Positions 33,837-44,837 are shown, counted from the stretch's first letter. The stretch is DNA of 64,000 nt from Lepturacanthus savala (GCA_030544235.1 CM060461.1:124001-188000); one strand, 5' to 3'. The notes: generated from the sequence alone by a model not told the origin. A program made the numbers and translations.

Positions 33837-34339
33837 TTAACCCTCCTGTTGCCACTGTGTTAAAAACCAAAAAGAAATCCCCTAAATGCTATTTTTTTTA
33901 ACTTTAAATTTCATGACTTTTCCTAGATTGGCCCCAACAGTAGAAAAAAAGAAATGTTTTTATTCACATTTCCATATAAGCTGTACAAAAAAATTTACAA
34001 AGGTGGTCTTCGGGTCAAAATGACCCGTCAGGCAAATAGAGTTGAAATCAAGGTCACAGAGTTATTTACACACCACAGAATGTTACAATGTTTTAGGTGT
34101 GTCTCAGATCAATCAGTAGCAGAAGTAAAGGAGACAAATCAGGTGGTCTTATCATGGATTGCTGTGCCTTTGATCAGTCTCAGATCAATTAATAGTAAAC
34201 ATGAACAAGACAGTAGAAGACATAAACAAGACAAGATAGGTGGCATTCTCGCAGACGGCAGAGCTCTTTTTTGTGTATTTCAAGGGGTTATAAAGGTGCT
34301 GCAGGTGACAGGAACCCAAATTCTTTCTGTGCTGGCGCC

Positions 34340-36150
34340 ATGAGTGTTCGTTATGACGTTGAAGTTCTAGAGCTGATTTTTTCTGATGTCCAACAAGACA
34401 ACTCTGATTCAGGAGAGGGAGTGGAGGATGTATCAGAAGAAGAAGATGGGGAGGAATATAACCCAGAGCATGATAAATCATCTTATGAACTTGGACAGAA
34501 GCTCCTGAAGAGGAAGATCACCATGGTTGGTACAGTTCGAAAGAACAAGCCTGAGCTCCTACCAGCAATGCTTTCATCAAAGGAGAGAGAGGTCTTCTCA
34601 TCAAAGTTCGCCTTCATGGCCATGACCACTGTAGTTTCTTACCTCTCAAAGAAAAACAAGAATGTAGTTCTTATGAGCACACTGACATTAGTGATCGTGA
34701 GGACAGGAAGCCAGTCATCATCCTAGACTACAACTGCAACAAAGGAGGTGTGGACAATCTAGATAAGGTGATTGGAACATATAGCTGCAGAAGGATGACT
34801 GCCCGCTGGCCCCTGGTCATCTTCCACAACATCATTGATGTTTCCTCCTACAATGCCGTTGTGATTTGGAGAGAGATCAACCCGACATGGATATCTCATA
34901 AGAAGAACAAGAGGAGGGTGTTCCTGGAGCAGCTAGGAAAGGCACTTGTAACTCCATTCATTGAAAGAAGGAAGCATGTCCCCCGCACAGAAGCCTCAGC
35001 AGAAAGCTATTCAGAGTAGGGATGTCCCGATCCAGCTTTTTGCACTTCCGATCCGATACCGATATTGTATTTGCCCATCCGAGCCGATACCGATACTGGT
35101 GGCCGATACCGAAATAGTCTATTAACTCAGCATCAGTACTCTGCTCTTGAGCATGTGTAAACTAAGGCTTTAAAAACCAGTGCAAATAATATTGTTTAAT
35201 TATTTAAAAACAAAAAGGCCCTCTACTCCCCAATCTCCTCCACACTTTTTGCTCCATCTCTATCTACACACTGCCTTCAACTGTTTGCCCTGACTGCAGT
35301 CCGAGCACTCGGGGGTGTGCAAGCTAAAAAATGTAATGGCGGTCTGGAGTGTTTTAAATAAAGTTTTTTCAAAGTGGGATTTTCAGAATAAAGACGTCTA
35401 AATAAACGTTTTTTTTGTCACATTGAATGGATATTCAACATCCTGTTATACATCTTCTCTCTGTTTAGACATGCTGGTTTAACACTTTTTTTTTTTCTTT
35501 TTTGGTGCGTCGTTATTCCTGCATCAGGTGACACATAGTCGAGTCCAGTCACCGGAGTCGTGCTCACATTTCCGCAGATTTGCGGAGATGCGTTCCGTTA
35601 AAAAAGGAGAAGTCAACATCCCATGTTAAAGAAAACAATGTACTAAAGTCACATTAGTTACATTATCCGAGTGCTGGAACAATTCCAGCAATTTCAGTGT
35701 AATCTACGCTCTTTCGGTGTCTGTCTGTGCCGTTTGCCACGGAGCGACAAGTCTGAGCGCGTCTCTGGTTGCTATGCAACGCGAGGCGAGCCAAGCTAAA
35801 CAAATGTGGGGAGACGCTAATGCTGGTGTGCTGGAAAATGCGGACCGGATTTTAGCGAAACCACAGCAAAAAACTGGAATGGATTATCTGAATAGGTGCG
35901 CTGGAAAACCCTGACTTTTTTTTTAACGGATCCGATTTTTTCCCGTGCTGCCACGCCATTACTGATACGCATATTTCTGCCAATATCGGTGGCTGATCCG
36001 ATGCCGATATTGGATCGGGACAAGCCTAATTCAGAGTGCAGGAGCTCCTGATAAACCTGAAGATCCAGCTACCACAGCCACTTCCCCAGCTAGAGCAAGT
36101 AAGAGAAAGAGATGTCGGTTATGTTTACAAAAAAGTTTTGTCAGATGGTA
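34340..36150 (+). pseudogene. piggyBac transposase pseudogene, right copy
   Basis: The ATG at 34340 starts MSVRYDVEVLELIFSDVQQD, an acidic N-terminus. It joins directly to the late catalytic segment KRKITMVGTVRKNKPELLPA, so the middle of the catalytic domain was deleted before the arms duplicated. A one-base frameshift near 34670-34690 separates VVLMSTL from DREDRKPVIILDY, which leads into GGVDNLDK and the C-terminal helices up to 35019. The hAT at 35017-36028 then interrupts the gene. Coding resemblance resumes with a basic, Cys-containing tail (SKRKRCRLC, about 36095-36122), the start of the usual Cys-rich finger. It is non-functional. Confidence 0.86.
35017..36028. mobile_element. Non-autonomous hAT element with perfect 8-bp duplication inside piggyBac
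   Basis: Ends are TAGGGATGTCCCGATCC and TAGGCTTGTCCCGATCC (reverse complement). The 8-base duplication ATTCAGAG is perfect at 35009-35016 and 36029-36036. Subterminal CCGATACCGATA-type motifs occur near both ends. It is 1012 bp with no transposase. Its interior 35620-35808 is shared with the hAT at 8601-9374. Confidence 0.92.
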
Positions 36151-36180
36151 GTTCATGTGAAGTATCCAATAAAATACATT

Positions 36181-36874
36181 TATACTGTTTTAAAAGAGAG
36201 CATTTCACTCATTAGATGTCATTCTGCGTCCTAATGACAAATTTTATGACAGAATTAAACTTTGTGGCACACTCATGTTTAAACTATTTATTTTAACTTT
36301 GGTGGTGTTTTGTTATTGTCTGTGATACATAAATAACTTAAAACTAAAATGCCAAAACCATTATCAGTAAAACTGGTGTGTTGAAGTCATCATGATTTAA
36401 ACTTACATAGCCCTTTGGAGAAAAAGGATCCCTGAGTGGAGGAGAGAGTGTTATAATTCCCAGGGCATACCCTATGTTTACGGGATGGCATCCTCCTTAA
36501 GAAACAAGGATAGTTACCAAAATAGTTCATCCTGGGTCAAACCAATAGATGTGCTAATACTGTTCATATAAACATGTTAAGATCATATTATTAAAACAAA
36601 ATCCAAAAACATAATAGAAAAATGCCACCCTGGCTTTGTTAATTCAATGCTATTTGCTGAACATTCAACTTTTTTACTATAATATTTACAATCTGCCAAT
36701 TTACTTAAAACATCAGTCCTTGTGTATTGTTATGAGGGCAACTATGAGATGGCTACTCACCTTGAGCAAGGAAATCCACAAAGGTGAATCCTGACATTAA
36801 TCGGATGTACTTCTTGGTATTTTGGTACTTTACCTTGAGCAACAGTCCCGCTTCAGTCCCGTTATCACATATTT
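36181..36874. other. Non-coding sequence, nothing recognised
   Basis: AT-rich sequence after the piggyBac coding remnant. It may include the piggyBac 3' end, but no terminal repeat was found. Confidence 0.4.
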
Positions 36875-37186
36875 TTGGAGGAATACGAAGAAGAATTATC
36901 AGTATCATTCGTTCATTCCATATCCGTTTTAGAATCCAAAATTGGAAAACGGATAACTACTTATTTCATTTCTCGTTTTCAAATCAAAATTCGGAAAACA
37001 AATAAAGGCATATTTTTCGCCGTTTTGAAATTAAAATTAGAATATGAGAGAATGGAATCATCACAGGATCTCGTTCTATTTAATTTTGGTTTGTATCATG
37101 TGACCGGGAAGTTGTTGACTTTACTTAAGCAAAGTTGGAAAGATATTGACAGTTTGGGACTTCCAGGATTAAAAAATCTGAGCTAA
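36875..37186 (+). other. Unrecognised open frame of 103 codons
   Basis: Charged peptide beginning MEEYEEELSVSF, with a Lys/Ile-rich middle and ending in TAA. No known domain. The AT-rich repeat-like DNA suggests it may be part of another degraded element. Coding status is uncertain. Confidence 0.25.
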
Positions 37187-37642
37187 AACGTTGTCTAAAC
37201 ACTGATGATGTTCTGTCCATCAACCATAACATGGACTACCAACTACAATGACAAAAAAAACTATTGAAAACAATTTAAACCATCCTCTTAACTAGATGGA
37301 TTACATTGATCGCTATGTGCAGTGGAAGCTGAGCAAGTGAACATACATCCCTCTCAGTCACAGGGAGAATAACAACAACCCGCACATGCGCGGAAACTCC
37401 AGTCTTCTTCATCAATCATCCTCGCCGGCCATAATGATCATATCACGGCACCTACTGGAGAAACAATTATTTGCCCCCTAATTACTTCTGCTTTATGACC
37501 ACCTTTTCTTCATATTTTTCGTATTCTGAATAACTACAGGTGCACCGCCAATAATCCCACTAGTCCCAATAGTCCCACACACACTTCCGTTGTGTAGTTT
37601 TCTTTTATTTGCAGCTCTGTTTCTTTTATTTGCAGGATTGAG

Positions 37643-37738
37643 GGTCCTCCCGAACGCAACACTGATATTAGCCAGATCCTCCCGAACGCAACACTGACAT
37701 TAGCCGGATCCTCCCAAACGCAACACTGGCAATAGCCA
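37643..37738 (+). repeat. Three 32-bp tandem repeats
   Basis: Units of exactly 32 bp start at 37643, 37675 and 37707, sharing CCTCCCGAACGCAACACTG with few changes. They lie just upstream of the SGNH-like exons, after two TTTCTTTTATTTGCAG repeats (about 37610-37636). Confidence 0.9.
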
Positions 37739-38025
37739 GATCCCCATCTAACGTGTCACCTTACCGCATTCGCTCACCACCACCAATGAGCACCAGGATA
37801 CATCTAATTCATGGGGAAACCCTGTTATCACATTTCTTTCAGATACTCAATATTTGGCTGGAAAAATTACTCTCAACAAGTTTGTTTTACTGCAAGCAAC
37901 CACCTCGAGGTAGCGATTCCGAATGTTATTACCTTGCAAGCTACAAACAGTCATCTCCAAGGTGTAGGAGATGATGTAAATGTAAAATGTTCCAGACTTT
38001 GATCTCCTTTGTTGTATTTCTACAG

Positions 38026-38486
38026 GTCGGGGTTGTGGCAGGCGTCACCGTCCGGTGACCTGGCCCAGGTCCTTCTACACCAAGAACACCAAGAGGGTCG
38101 TGGTTCCTCCGCCGTCAACAGACAAGGTACGGCTCGGTCCCAGTTTTTGGAGACAAATTAATGTCAGACTAACTTTAGAGGATTTGCACATCTTAAACAA
38201 TTCTTTTCTTTTGCAGTTTGTCCTCATGGTTGGCAATTCCCATCTGCGTTCAATCGTGGAGGGAATCGTGGCCATGCCGGGGTGGATCTCCTTTGGTCTC
38301 CTCTCCATCCCTGGAGCCAAGGCCAGCGCCGTAGAGGTCGAGGTACGAAATTTATCTCTGCCTCGCACTCCCGAGGCAGTCGTTGTGTTGGCTCCCGGTA
38401 ATAACCTGGACCGTAGAGTTTCTCTTTCAGATTCAGCTACGGACTTCTAGAGGCTGGTGACCACTGCCCGGGCTGCCTGCAGCAAT
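38026..38486 (+). pseudogene. SGNH-hydrolase-like exons of a Helitron-type gene set
   Basis: Exons 38026-38126 (acceptor TTTCTACAG, donor GTACGG) and 38217 to about 38486 (acceptor TTTTGCAG, donor GTAAGT). The joined product contains RVVVPPPSTDK followed by FVLMVGNSHLRSIVEGIVAM, the SGNH-type first block with Ser in the G-N/D-S position. RTPEAVVVLAPGNNLDRRV, an Asn-containing block, follows. SGNH proteins hydrolyse esters; in fish such domains accompany Helitron-type genes, so transposon cargo is likely. An in-frame TAG at 38448-38450 truncates it. The 90-bp intron (38127-38216) is a multiple of three and stop-free. The catalytic His block is not visible. Confidence 0.6.
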
Positions 38487-38964
38487 GTAAGTTACTTTGA
38501 CGTATTATGACTAGATAATTCCATGATTGATTTCAGAACATGTTTGAGTACATGTTACCCAACCAATAAAGGTGGAGACACAGATGACGATTCCTGGACA
38601 CGGTGAGAGATTTCTACAAACATTTTGAAATCTTGTCCTGTTTACTGAACAAATCTTCTTCTCCAAGTGTGTGTCCTGGACTCGGTCCAAGAAGATATTA
38701 TATTTAACATAATAACCACTGTATTGTGAAGTTTACCTCACTGCTGCTATGTGTTAATGCACGTCAGAATGTTTATCACTGTCTTTATTTTTGGTAATGT
38801 TGTTGTTTTTAACCTTTTGTCTCATTTTATTGTCTCTGTTGACAGACTCAACAACACGTAACTTTTTACCCTTTATTTACATCATATTCAATTCGTCTGG
38901 TGTATCTTATCTCATTCATTTGTCTAATATAAAAAACCCGGACGCCTCCTCCCCCCGCCTGCAG

Positions 38965-39717
38965 CCACACCGGTCTCACCAGGAGTGTCTGTGGAGGTCG
39001 AGACCCCTGTACCTCGTCCTTCCAGTCCTCTTGGAGGGACTAGTGTGGCTCAGGCCAAGAAGGTGTGTTACCTACCATTATTGGTTGTGTGAACATTTTA
39101 CAGAATAACTGCTGTGTTGTGGATTTTAATTTTCTGTTTGTCTGGTGTCTCTTATGCACTATTTTATTGTAAACTCTGTCATTGTTTCCACAGACTCCGC
39201 CAAGGGCCTGCTTGACTCCGCTCACACCTCCAACCCCACAGGTTTCACGGGAAGTGTCTGTGAAGGCCAAGGCTCCAGTCTCTGGTTCTTCCTTCCCTCC
39301 TCGGTGGACCCAGGTGGGTCCCACCAAGAAGGTAACATAGGCTGATACTGTTTCTTTGAAAGTTTACTGAAATAACTAAAGTATTTTCTACCATAACCTA
39401 CTGCTGCTCATGGCTATCTGCTTTTTATCTGCACATAATGTTGTGATTTAATTGCATCGTTTTTGGTCATTATCTTTTTATTATTTTTAACCCTTTGTTT
39501 TTGTTTCCTATTTATATTTACAATGCCAACAGTTCTTCTTTCTCTTTCTTTCTTTCTTTCTTTCTTTCTTTTGTGTTTTGTCTCCTATGCACTTCTTAAT
39601 CCAAACTCTGCCTTTTTTCTTTACAGACACAGAATACTGAGGAAGCAGAAGACCGTGCCCTCCATCCCACTGAACCCGGTGTGGTTTAGCCCTGAGGTCC
39701 TGGAGGTGATGGCAGAG
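38965..39717 (+). pseudogene. Proline-rich linker exons of the Helitron-type gene set
   Basis: Three exon-like blocks with good borders are 38965-39062 (TPVSPGVSVEVETPVPRPSS), 39194-39331 (TPPRACLTPLTPPTPQVSRE) and 39627-39717 (KTVPSIPLNPVWFSPEVLEV). The first two are similar to each other, and their introns share motifs such as TTTTTAACCTTTTGTC/TTTTTAACCCTTTGTT, pointing to tandem exon-intron duplication. The third leads into the peptidase exon. They probably form the linker between the SGNH-like and peptidase domains. Phases do not all agree, consistent with decay. Confidence 0.5.
39537..39571. repeat. (TTTC)n microsatellite
   Basis: About eight TTTC units in a presumed intron, just upstream of the exon at 39627. 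Confidence 0.93.
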
Positions 39718-39903
39718 GTACGTTTACATATTCCTAATTTTATAGATATTGATAACATTTTTTAAAAATGGTCTCTTTTTGTTTTCATATTTCATATTTT
39801 TTTATGGTGATAACATGGATAGAGAAATGTACTGCTTTACAATGTCTGCAACAGTGTTTATTTCCATGGTAGAGATGTAACACAATGCATTTCTTCATTT
39901 CAG

Positions 39904-40950
39904 CATTCTGATGTCTTGCGGGTGAACAGTGCACCTGCATGGCTCTTACTTTTCTTGCATATCACAACGAGGGGTTGCAATTCAATAGGGTTTCTCTGGA
40001 TAGAGTGCTTTCTCAGGGAGACGCACTATGTAGGTGTGAAATGGCAGCTTATTGCAGATGGTACTTTTACACATAATTACTTGACCCTTGAGCAGATGCC
40101 AAAATGTGCCTTTACTGATGATCATTCCTATCATGTTACCATGAACTCAATGGATCTCATGGTTGGGCCACTCAAGGTTGCAGAAAACAGTCTGCAAAGT
40201 CAAGTATCGCTGCCCTTTGCCTCTCAACTTCAGTGCTTGGCTCTTGATGTCCGCCATGCAGTTCTTCTGGTCGCACCTGAATGCTTAGCAGTTTTTCGTG
40301 ACGACACAGGCTGCTATGGTTTCTTTGATTCTCACTCGAGGTCAGCCACCGGTTTTCCATACCATAGCAGCACTGCAATAATGCTGACCTTCCTTGACTT
40401 CAGTGATCTGGTCGACCACGTGCATAAGCTTTTGCAGGATCGTGGATCTTATGCCAGCTATGAGCTTATGCCTGTTTCCTTCTCCAGGGACTACAGTGAT
40501 GTGACTACGGATAATGTTGCAGTCTTGTCAGAAGCTGAAACCGAACCAAGTGCGTTTCTTCTAGATGGTGACACCCTTGAACTGGGAGACGATTTGATTA
40601 TCATTCCAGATGCTGCACTGGACCAAAGCTGTGGTCAGGAGGTCTTCCAACGTACAGTTTTTCTTGAAGGAAACACCTCAGAATGTGAAGCTGACACGGT
40701 TCTCACTCCAGATGCTGTGCCAGAACCAGCGTCCAACCAACTACACCAGCGTTGGTGTAGTTGTGTGAGAAAACGAAGCAGTACGTTTCAAGAGTTGGCT
40801 CGAGCAGATGCAGGAAAACTGCACGTCGAGCAAGTGCGATCAGCAAACGTCTGCCTTCTGGTGAAAAGAGAACCACTGGCAGACGTCAGTCTGAAAAACT
40901 GCAATATGCCAGTAGATCAGAATTTCAGGAGAAGAAGTTACAGGCAATGA
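39904..40950 (+). pseudogene. Helitron-associated cysteine peptidase (C76/OTU-like) domain, frameshifted
   Basis: The exon begins after an acceptor CAG at 39901-39903. In one frame, GEQCTCMALTFLAYH (near 39921-39965) carries the probable catalytic Cys (39930-39932). In the frame open to 40947, QCLALDVRHAVLLVAPECLA is followed by YGFFDSHSRSATG with the probable catalytic Asp-His pair (40327-40335). Indels near 39917 and 40026 separate the two halves, so it is dead. The Cys...Asp-x-His layout resembles the tegument-type deubiquitinase/OTU fold that occurs in fish Helitron-type polyproteins. An acidic low-complexity stretch follows (about 40505-40740), then a basic region. Confidence 0.65.
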
Positions 40951-41275
40951 GGGCAAGCTATATTCAGCATCGGCACAAAAAGAGGACTTACTTAATGAAG
41001 CGGTAGAACACTGACCCTGTATTCCAAACGCGTCATAAATCTTCAATGAAGTCTTGCGTTCGGAAGCAGTACAGCACCAATCTTGCTTTCCGGGAGCAGC
41101 AGAAATCACACATTCAAATGCGGTACAAGACTGACCTTGCTTCCCGGCAACGGCAGAAATCTGCAATGAAATCTTACATCCGCAACCAGTACAGAAACAA
41201 CCCTGCTTTCCAGCAGCATCAGAAGTCTTACATCCAGACACGGTAAAGCACAGACCTTGCTTTCCGGCAGCGCGT
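40948..41275 (+). pseudogene. Basic tandem-repeat region of Helitron-type protein
   Basis: Degenerate repeats of 54-66 bp encode 16-22-residue units such as MKSYIRNQYRNNPAFQQHQK and IQMRYKTDLASRQRQK. Similar basic repeats lie ahead of the Rep domain in Helitron-type proteins. Stops at 41004-41006 and 41244-41246 break the frame. No Rep endonuclease follows; the sequence jumps directly to helicase. Confidence 0.6.
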
Positions 41276-41991
41276 TGGACGAAGTTAAATCTTGATCATT
41301 GACGAGATCTCTATGATTTCCAAGGACCTCTTTGCCTGTGCACTGGCAGTTGCAACAAATCAAAGGCAACAAGAGGCCCTATGGAGGCATGTGGGTCTTG
41401 ACGGTTGGGGACTTTTACTAGCTGCCGCCCCTTGGCAGGGCCAAGCTGCTCTGTGTGCGTGAGGATGATTTCCTTGACCTCTGGAGTTCTTTCCAGATGG
41501 TCACCTTGACGGAAATCATGTGGCAAAAGGACGACCGGTCTTTTGCTGAGCTGTTGAACAGACTGCGCACAAAGCAGAAGAACGAACCACTTTCCGTCGA
41601 CGACAAAGCTCCGCTCGAGCAGTGTGTCATCGACGCCCAACATCGTCCGGTGGATGCCCTTCACATCTTTGCGACAAACAAGGAGGTGGACGCCCATGAC
41701 GCAACCACCGTTGCAGCCCTTGGGTTGACTGTCGTCAACATTCCTGCGGAGGATTATCGGAAGGATCCCCTGGGGCTTCAAGGGCAACAGGAGGGATCTG
41801 CCGGACAACATCAAAGTCGGCGCGCGTGTCATGGTGACGAGGAACGTCGACATCGAGGATGGCCTCGTCAGCGGCGCTTTCGGCACAATCACCTGTGCAT
41901 GTATGTGGACCTACCCGAAACTGTGAAGCTGATCGGACTGGAATTGAACAATCCAGAGGCTGATCAAAAGTTTCGGAAAAAGGTTCTTTGA
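41276..41991 (+). pseudogene. PIF1-family helicase C-terminal part (Helitron), broken
   Basis: In Helitrons a Rep-helicase fusion drives rolling-circle transposition. Here only the helicase from motif II onward is present. LIIDEISMISKDLFA at about 41290-41330 carries the Walker B Asp-Glu. LTVGDFY-stop-LPPLG near 41400-41435 has a TAG (41419-41421) where Gln is expected. ALHIFATNKEVDAHDATTVA appears near 41655-41715 and VGARVMVTRNVDIEDGLVSG near 41812-41870 in another frame. YVDLPETVKLIGLELNNPEA ends the region. The Walker A motif and Rep are absent; frameshifts occur near 41330 and 41770 and again before 41900. Confidence 0.8.
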
Positions 41992-43654
41992 AAGTCGTCA
42001 CTGTGCAGTTCGGTGTTCAGTTAAGTGCTTAGTTTAATGTTCAGTTAAGTAGTTTAATGTTAAGCTAACAGAAGAACTTGAGAGTGATCTGACGACTGTA
42101 ATGTTAATATAATTGCAAATTGACTAATCTGATTTACAACTGCTATTATTAATTTAGCAGCTAAAAGTAACGCTGCATGATCATGTTTAACTTGGCCAAT
42201 ACAACAAATGCCTCTTTGTCTTGTTAAATGTTTGTCCCGTGTGTGTGTGGGTGTTTGTACACAGTGTTGTGTGCTAACACAGTGTGAAGCGTCTCGTGCA
42301 GTAACCATGCGATCCTGCATGTTACACCTACTGCTGCTGGCTAGCCTTCTTAACGGAGGGTGAAAGCCAGTATATAGCCTCTCCACTACCAAGACTCCTA
42401 CAGTGCCTCCCCGGGGCCATGCACGGAAACTGGGTACCTCACGGTCCCAAGCTGAACTGTATGGGGATCTTGGAGCAGCAGTGGGCCCCAGAGAGGCATC
42501 CAGGACCACCACTGTGGACAAGTCCTGGTGTCCGTCAACCACTGCCCCAGCTAAGGGTAAATAGCCCTACAGCCTGGTAACATGTGATGTTGGCTGAGGT
42601 TGGAAGTTCCACACATACAGAAACAAGGTGACTAAAATATTTGATGTTCATTTCACTGATGATTCTTCACTAAATGACGATGTTGATAGTTTTAACCTGA
42701 TGTTGGTTTGTTTTTTTTTCTCAGACTCTCCCTGACTCTCCAATTCCTGTGAGATGACTGCTCAATATAACCTGTCTGCTTGAAGAAGGATTAAAGTACA
42801 ACTTACAAGTCACACCCACATCAGCCTCTACAGGAATCTCATCCTGCCGAAAGTAAGACTCATTTCAGATTGTCTATCACCAAATACTGTCATACCTGCA
42901 AACATTAACACTAAATGTTTTATTTTTTTTGTCTTTAAGTGCTGCTGACAAGTTCATGGTGTGCCAAATCCAGCTGATGACTGTCCAGGTTCAAACAACC
43001 TAAAACATTTAAAAACACACACAGAGGAGAAGAGAAGATATTAAGATTTCATACTGGTGAGGAGAACGGACAGAGAGATGCTCAGTTGCAGTCTCCAACC
43101 CGCTCTAACCATATCTCTGCCAGAACCCTCTTTTTATTTCCTTAGGGTGGTCCCTAGTTACATGATGTTGTTGCTTCTAAGGGGAGGGGGAATGGCCAGC
43201 AACAACATAAACTGTCGTAAATGTCTAACTAATACAAGGTTTTGTTTTCCTTTCTCTAGAATGTAAACAGGTCAGCTAAATTCCTAAGTTAGGTAGGTAT
43301 TCTTGTCATTACGACAGGAACCTGGTAAAATCATTGAACAGTTGTAGGAAGGAAGTTGAAGGAAGTTCAGATCTTGGTCAAGTCAACAGCTGCAACATCT
43401 CCATTGTCCACCTGGAAGATACACACACAAACTTATACTGTCATGTTATGCAGAACAAAGAATAAAAGAATGGAAATAAGTAAATATGGGATAACTTATA
43501 TGCATCATTCTAACAATGACCACGTTGACTTACTGTGGAGAAACATGAAGTAGGAGTAGAGAACAGCAAGACTTATTAGTCATTTTATAATCTGCATGGT
43601 TGTTGTGTTTTTCCAGTTAATGCATCTACACTGTAATATCACTAAAGAATTTTA
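41992..43654. other. Mostly unrecognised sequence after the helicase, with exon-like borders
   Basis: No recognised domain. 42300-42556 is GC-richer than its surroundings and includes a short open stretch. A TTTTTTTCTCAG acceptor-like site at 42713-42724 precedes GACTCTCCCTGACTCTCC. No Helitron 3' hairpin-CTRR terminus could be assigned with confidence. Confidence 0.35.
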
Positions 43655-44320
43655 ATGGTCATTGATAGTAACTGGTCTGCTCACTTTACCACCTTCTACA
43701 GCGGCTCCACTGACAGCATCCTGACCTACAACATCACTTCCTGGTTCAGGAGCTGTAGTTTCCATGGACAACAAAAACAGCCAATTAGGACTGATGAAGA
43801 CTGCCTACAGAACCGTTGCTGCTCCTGTCTCATCCTGATGGCGCTCTACCAACAGCAATGCATTCACACAGCTACCTCCACCATCAAAGCCACCCACTCC
43901 ACCCTTCACTATGATCAACAGGTTTTACAAGCTGTAGGGCTTCAAGTGGACTGAATCCCCCCACACACACTCACTGATACCCTGAACCCCCCAAACACAC
44001 ACCATCCCCCCAGCTGGACAACAACCAAGGACAAGGTTTGAACTGATTTAAGGACATGTCTGAATTACTTTAAACAGCGCTGGATTGGAGACATTGAAGC
44101 ACCTTTTACTGAACCTCTGAAATTATTTGGTTATTAATGCTGTGAAATACTGTTTTTAAATATGTGATTGAAAATATATTTTTTTATAGATAGAATTTTT
44201 TAGTAATCATTTAATCACCATTTTTTATGTAATGTCAATGATGAGAAGCAATTTAATTTCAGACTGAATGTAAATGTGGAGTGAAATGACAATAAAGTGA
44301 ACTTTGAATCTAGAATCTAA
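43655..44320 (+). mobile_element. 3' end of a CR1/L2/Rex-type LINE (truncated)
   Basis: The open stretch 43655-43954 contains HFTTFYSGSTDSILTYNITS, which resembles the region after the RT core in CR1/L2/Rex-type LINEs (the FYxSxIESILT motif), and then decays. A long non-coding tail ends in AATAAAGTGAACTTTGAATC (44290-44309), the short tail repeat style of these LINEs. The 5' part is absent, consistent with 5' truncation. Confidence 0.55.
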
Positions 44321-44837
44321 TGTCTGAGGATTTTAATAACATACATAGATGTACTGTGAAGGTTTTAGGTTAAGTATGTTATACATGGATATTAATACAT
44401 TAGATATAGATATTTTATGCAAGTGACATAAATACATGAATAAATTAATTTAAATAAAATAATGTATTAAGGAGGTATATAGCTACATATCAAAGACATG
44501 GCATCTCATAAGAATACCCTCCTCAATGATGATGTTGGAAAATATCTTAGATGATAAAATTCAGAATTTTTGAGTTAGAAGCAGTTGGTCTGTGTCAGTG
44601 ATGTCATCATCACCATGGAAAGACCACAGCTTTGTGGCTGAGCTGATTTCTCTAAAAGGCATGAAAGCTGATTGGTCAATAGTTTTTCATCAATAACTTT
44701 GGATTTAAAGTCCCCACAACCATCAAACTTTGTAGTATTAATAAAGAGGACCCCAGCATCCCATCCATGGTATCACGACCATTATAAAACTCCAGCAAGG
44801 ACCCCCGACAGCCCAGACCCAACTCACAATTTCCGCG
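44321..44837. other. Non-coding sequence before satellite edge, nothing recognised
   Basis: AT-rich with no coding or element-end signal. It ends exactly where the satellite-edge sequence shared with 15545 begins. Confidence 0.45.

Larger units (their letters stand above)
21365..35666. repeat. Right arm of large inverted duplication
   Basis: Reverse-complement partner of the left arm. The inner boundary is near 21365, where similarity to about 15515 fades. Position 35666 pairs with base 1, so the arm probably continues outward, but its partner is outside the window. Private changes here include loss of about 430 bp of the L1 endonuclease (around 28321-28345), loss of about 300 bp of the first EnSpm gene (around 33585) and a rearranged third hAT. 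It keeps intact parts that the left arm lost: the EnSpm transposase C-terminus, the piggyBac start codon and the full spliced gene. Confidence 0.92.
33841..36180 (+). mobile_element. piggyBac-type element, right-arm copy
   Basis: The left end CCCTCCTGTTGCC starts at 33841 directly after TTAA (33837-33840). The transposase pseudogene follows, and a hAT interrupts it. I could not find the matching GGAGGG-TTAA right end, so 36180 is only the last position with transposase-like sequence. Confidence 0.78.

Noticed and set aside
39916..40030. N-terminus of the 344-codon frame as the real peptidase start
   Set aside because: The peptidase-like sequence with the probable catalytic Cys is in another frame here, so the open frame in this part is out of register.
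33841..41991. A Teratorn-like fusion of piggyBac and herpesvirus
   Set aside because: The tegument-like cysteine peptidase sits with SGNH-like exons and a PIF1/Helitron helicase, not with herpesvirus replication or capsid genes. The piggyBac is a separate nested element.
42060..42542. Minus-strand 160-codon ORF
   Set aside because: There is no domain and it is antisense to exon-like sequence; the composition alone can explain the open frame.
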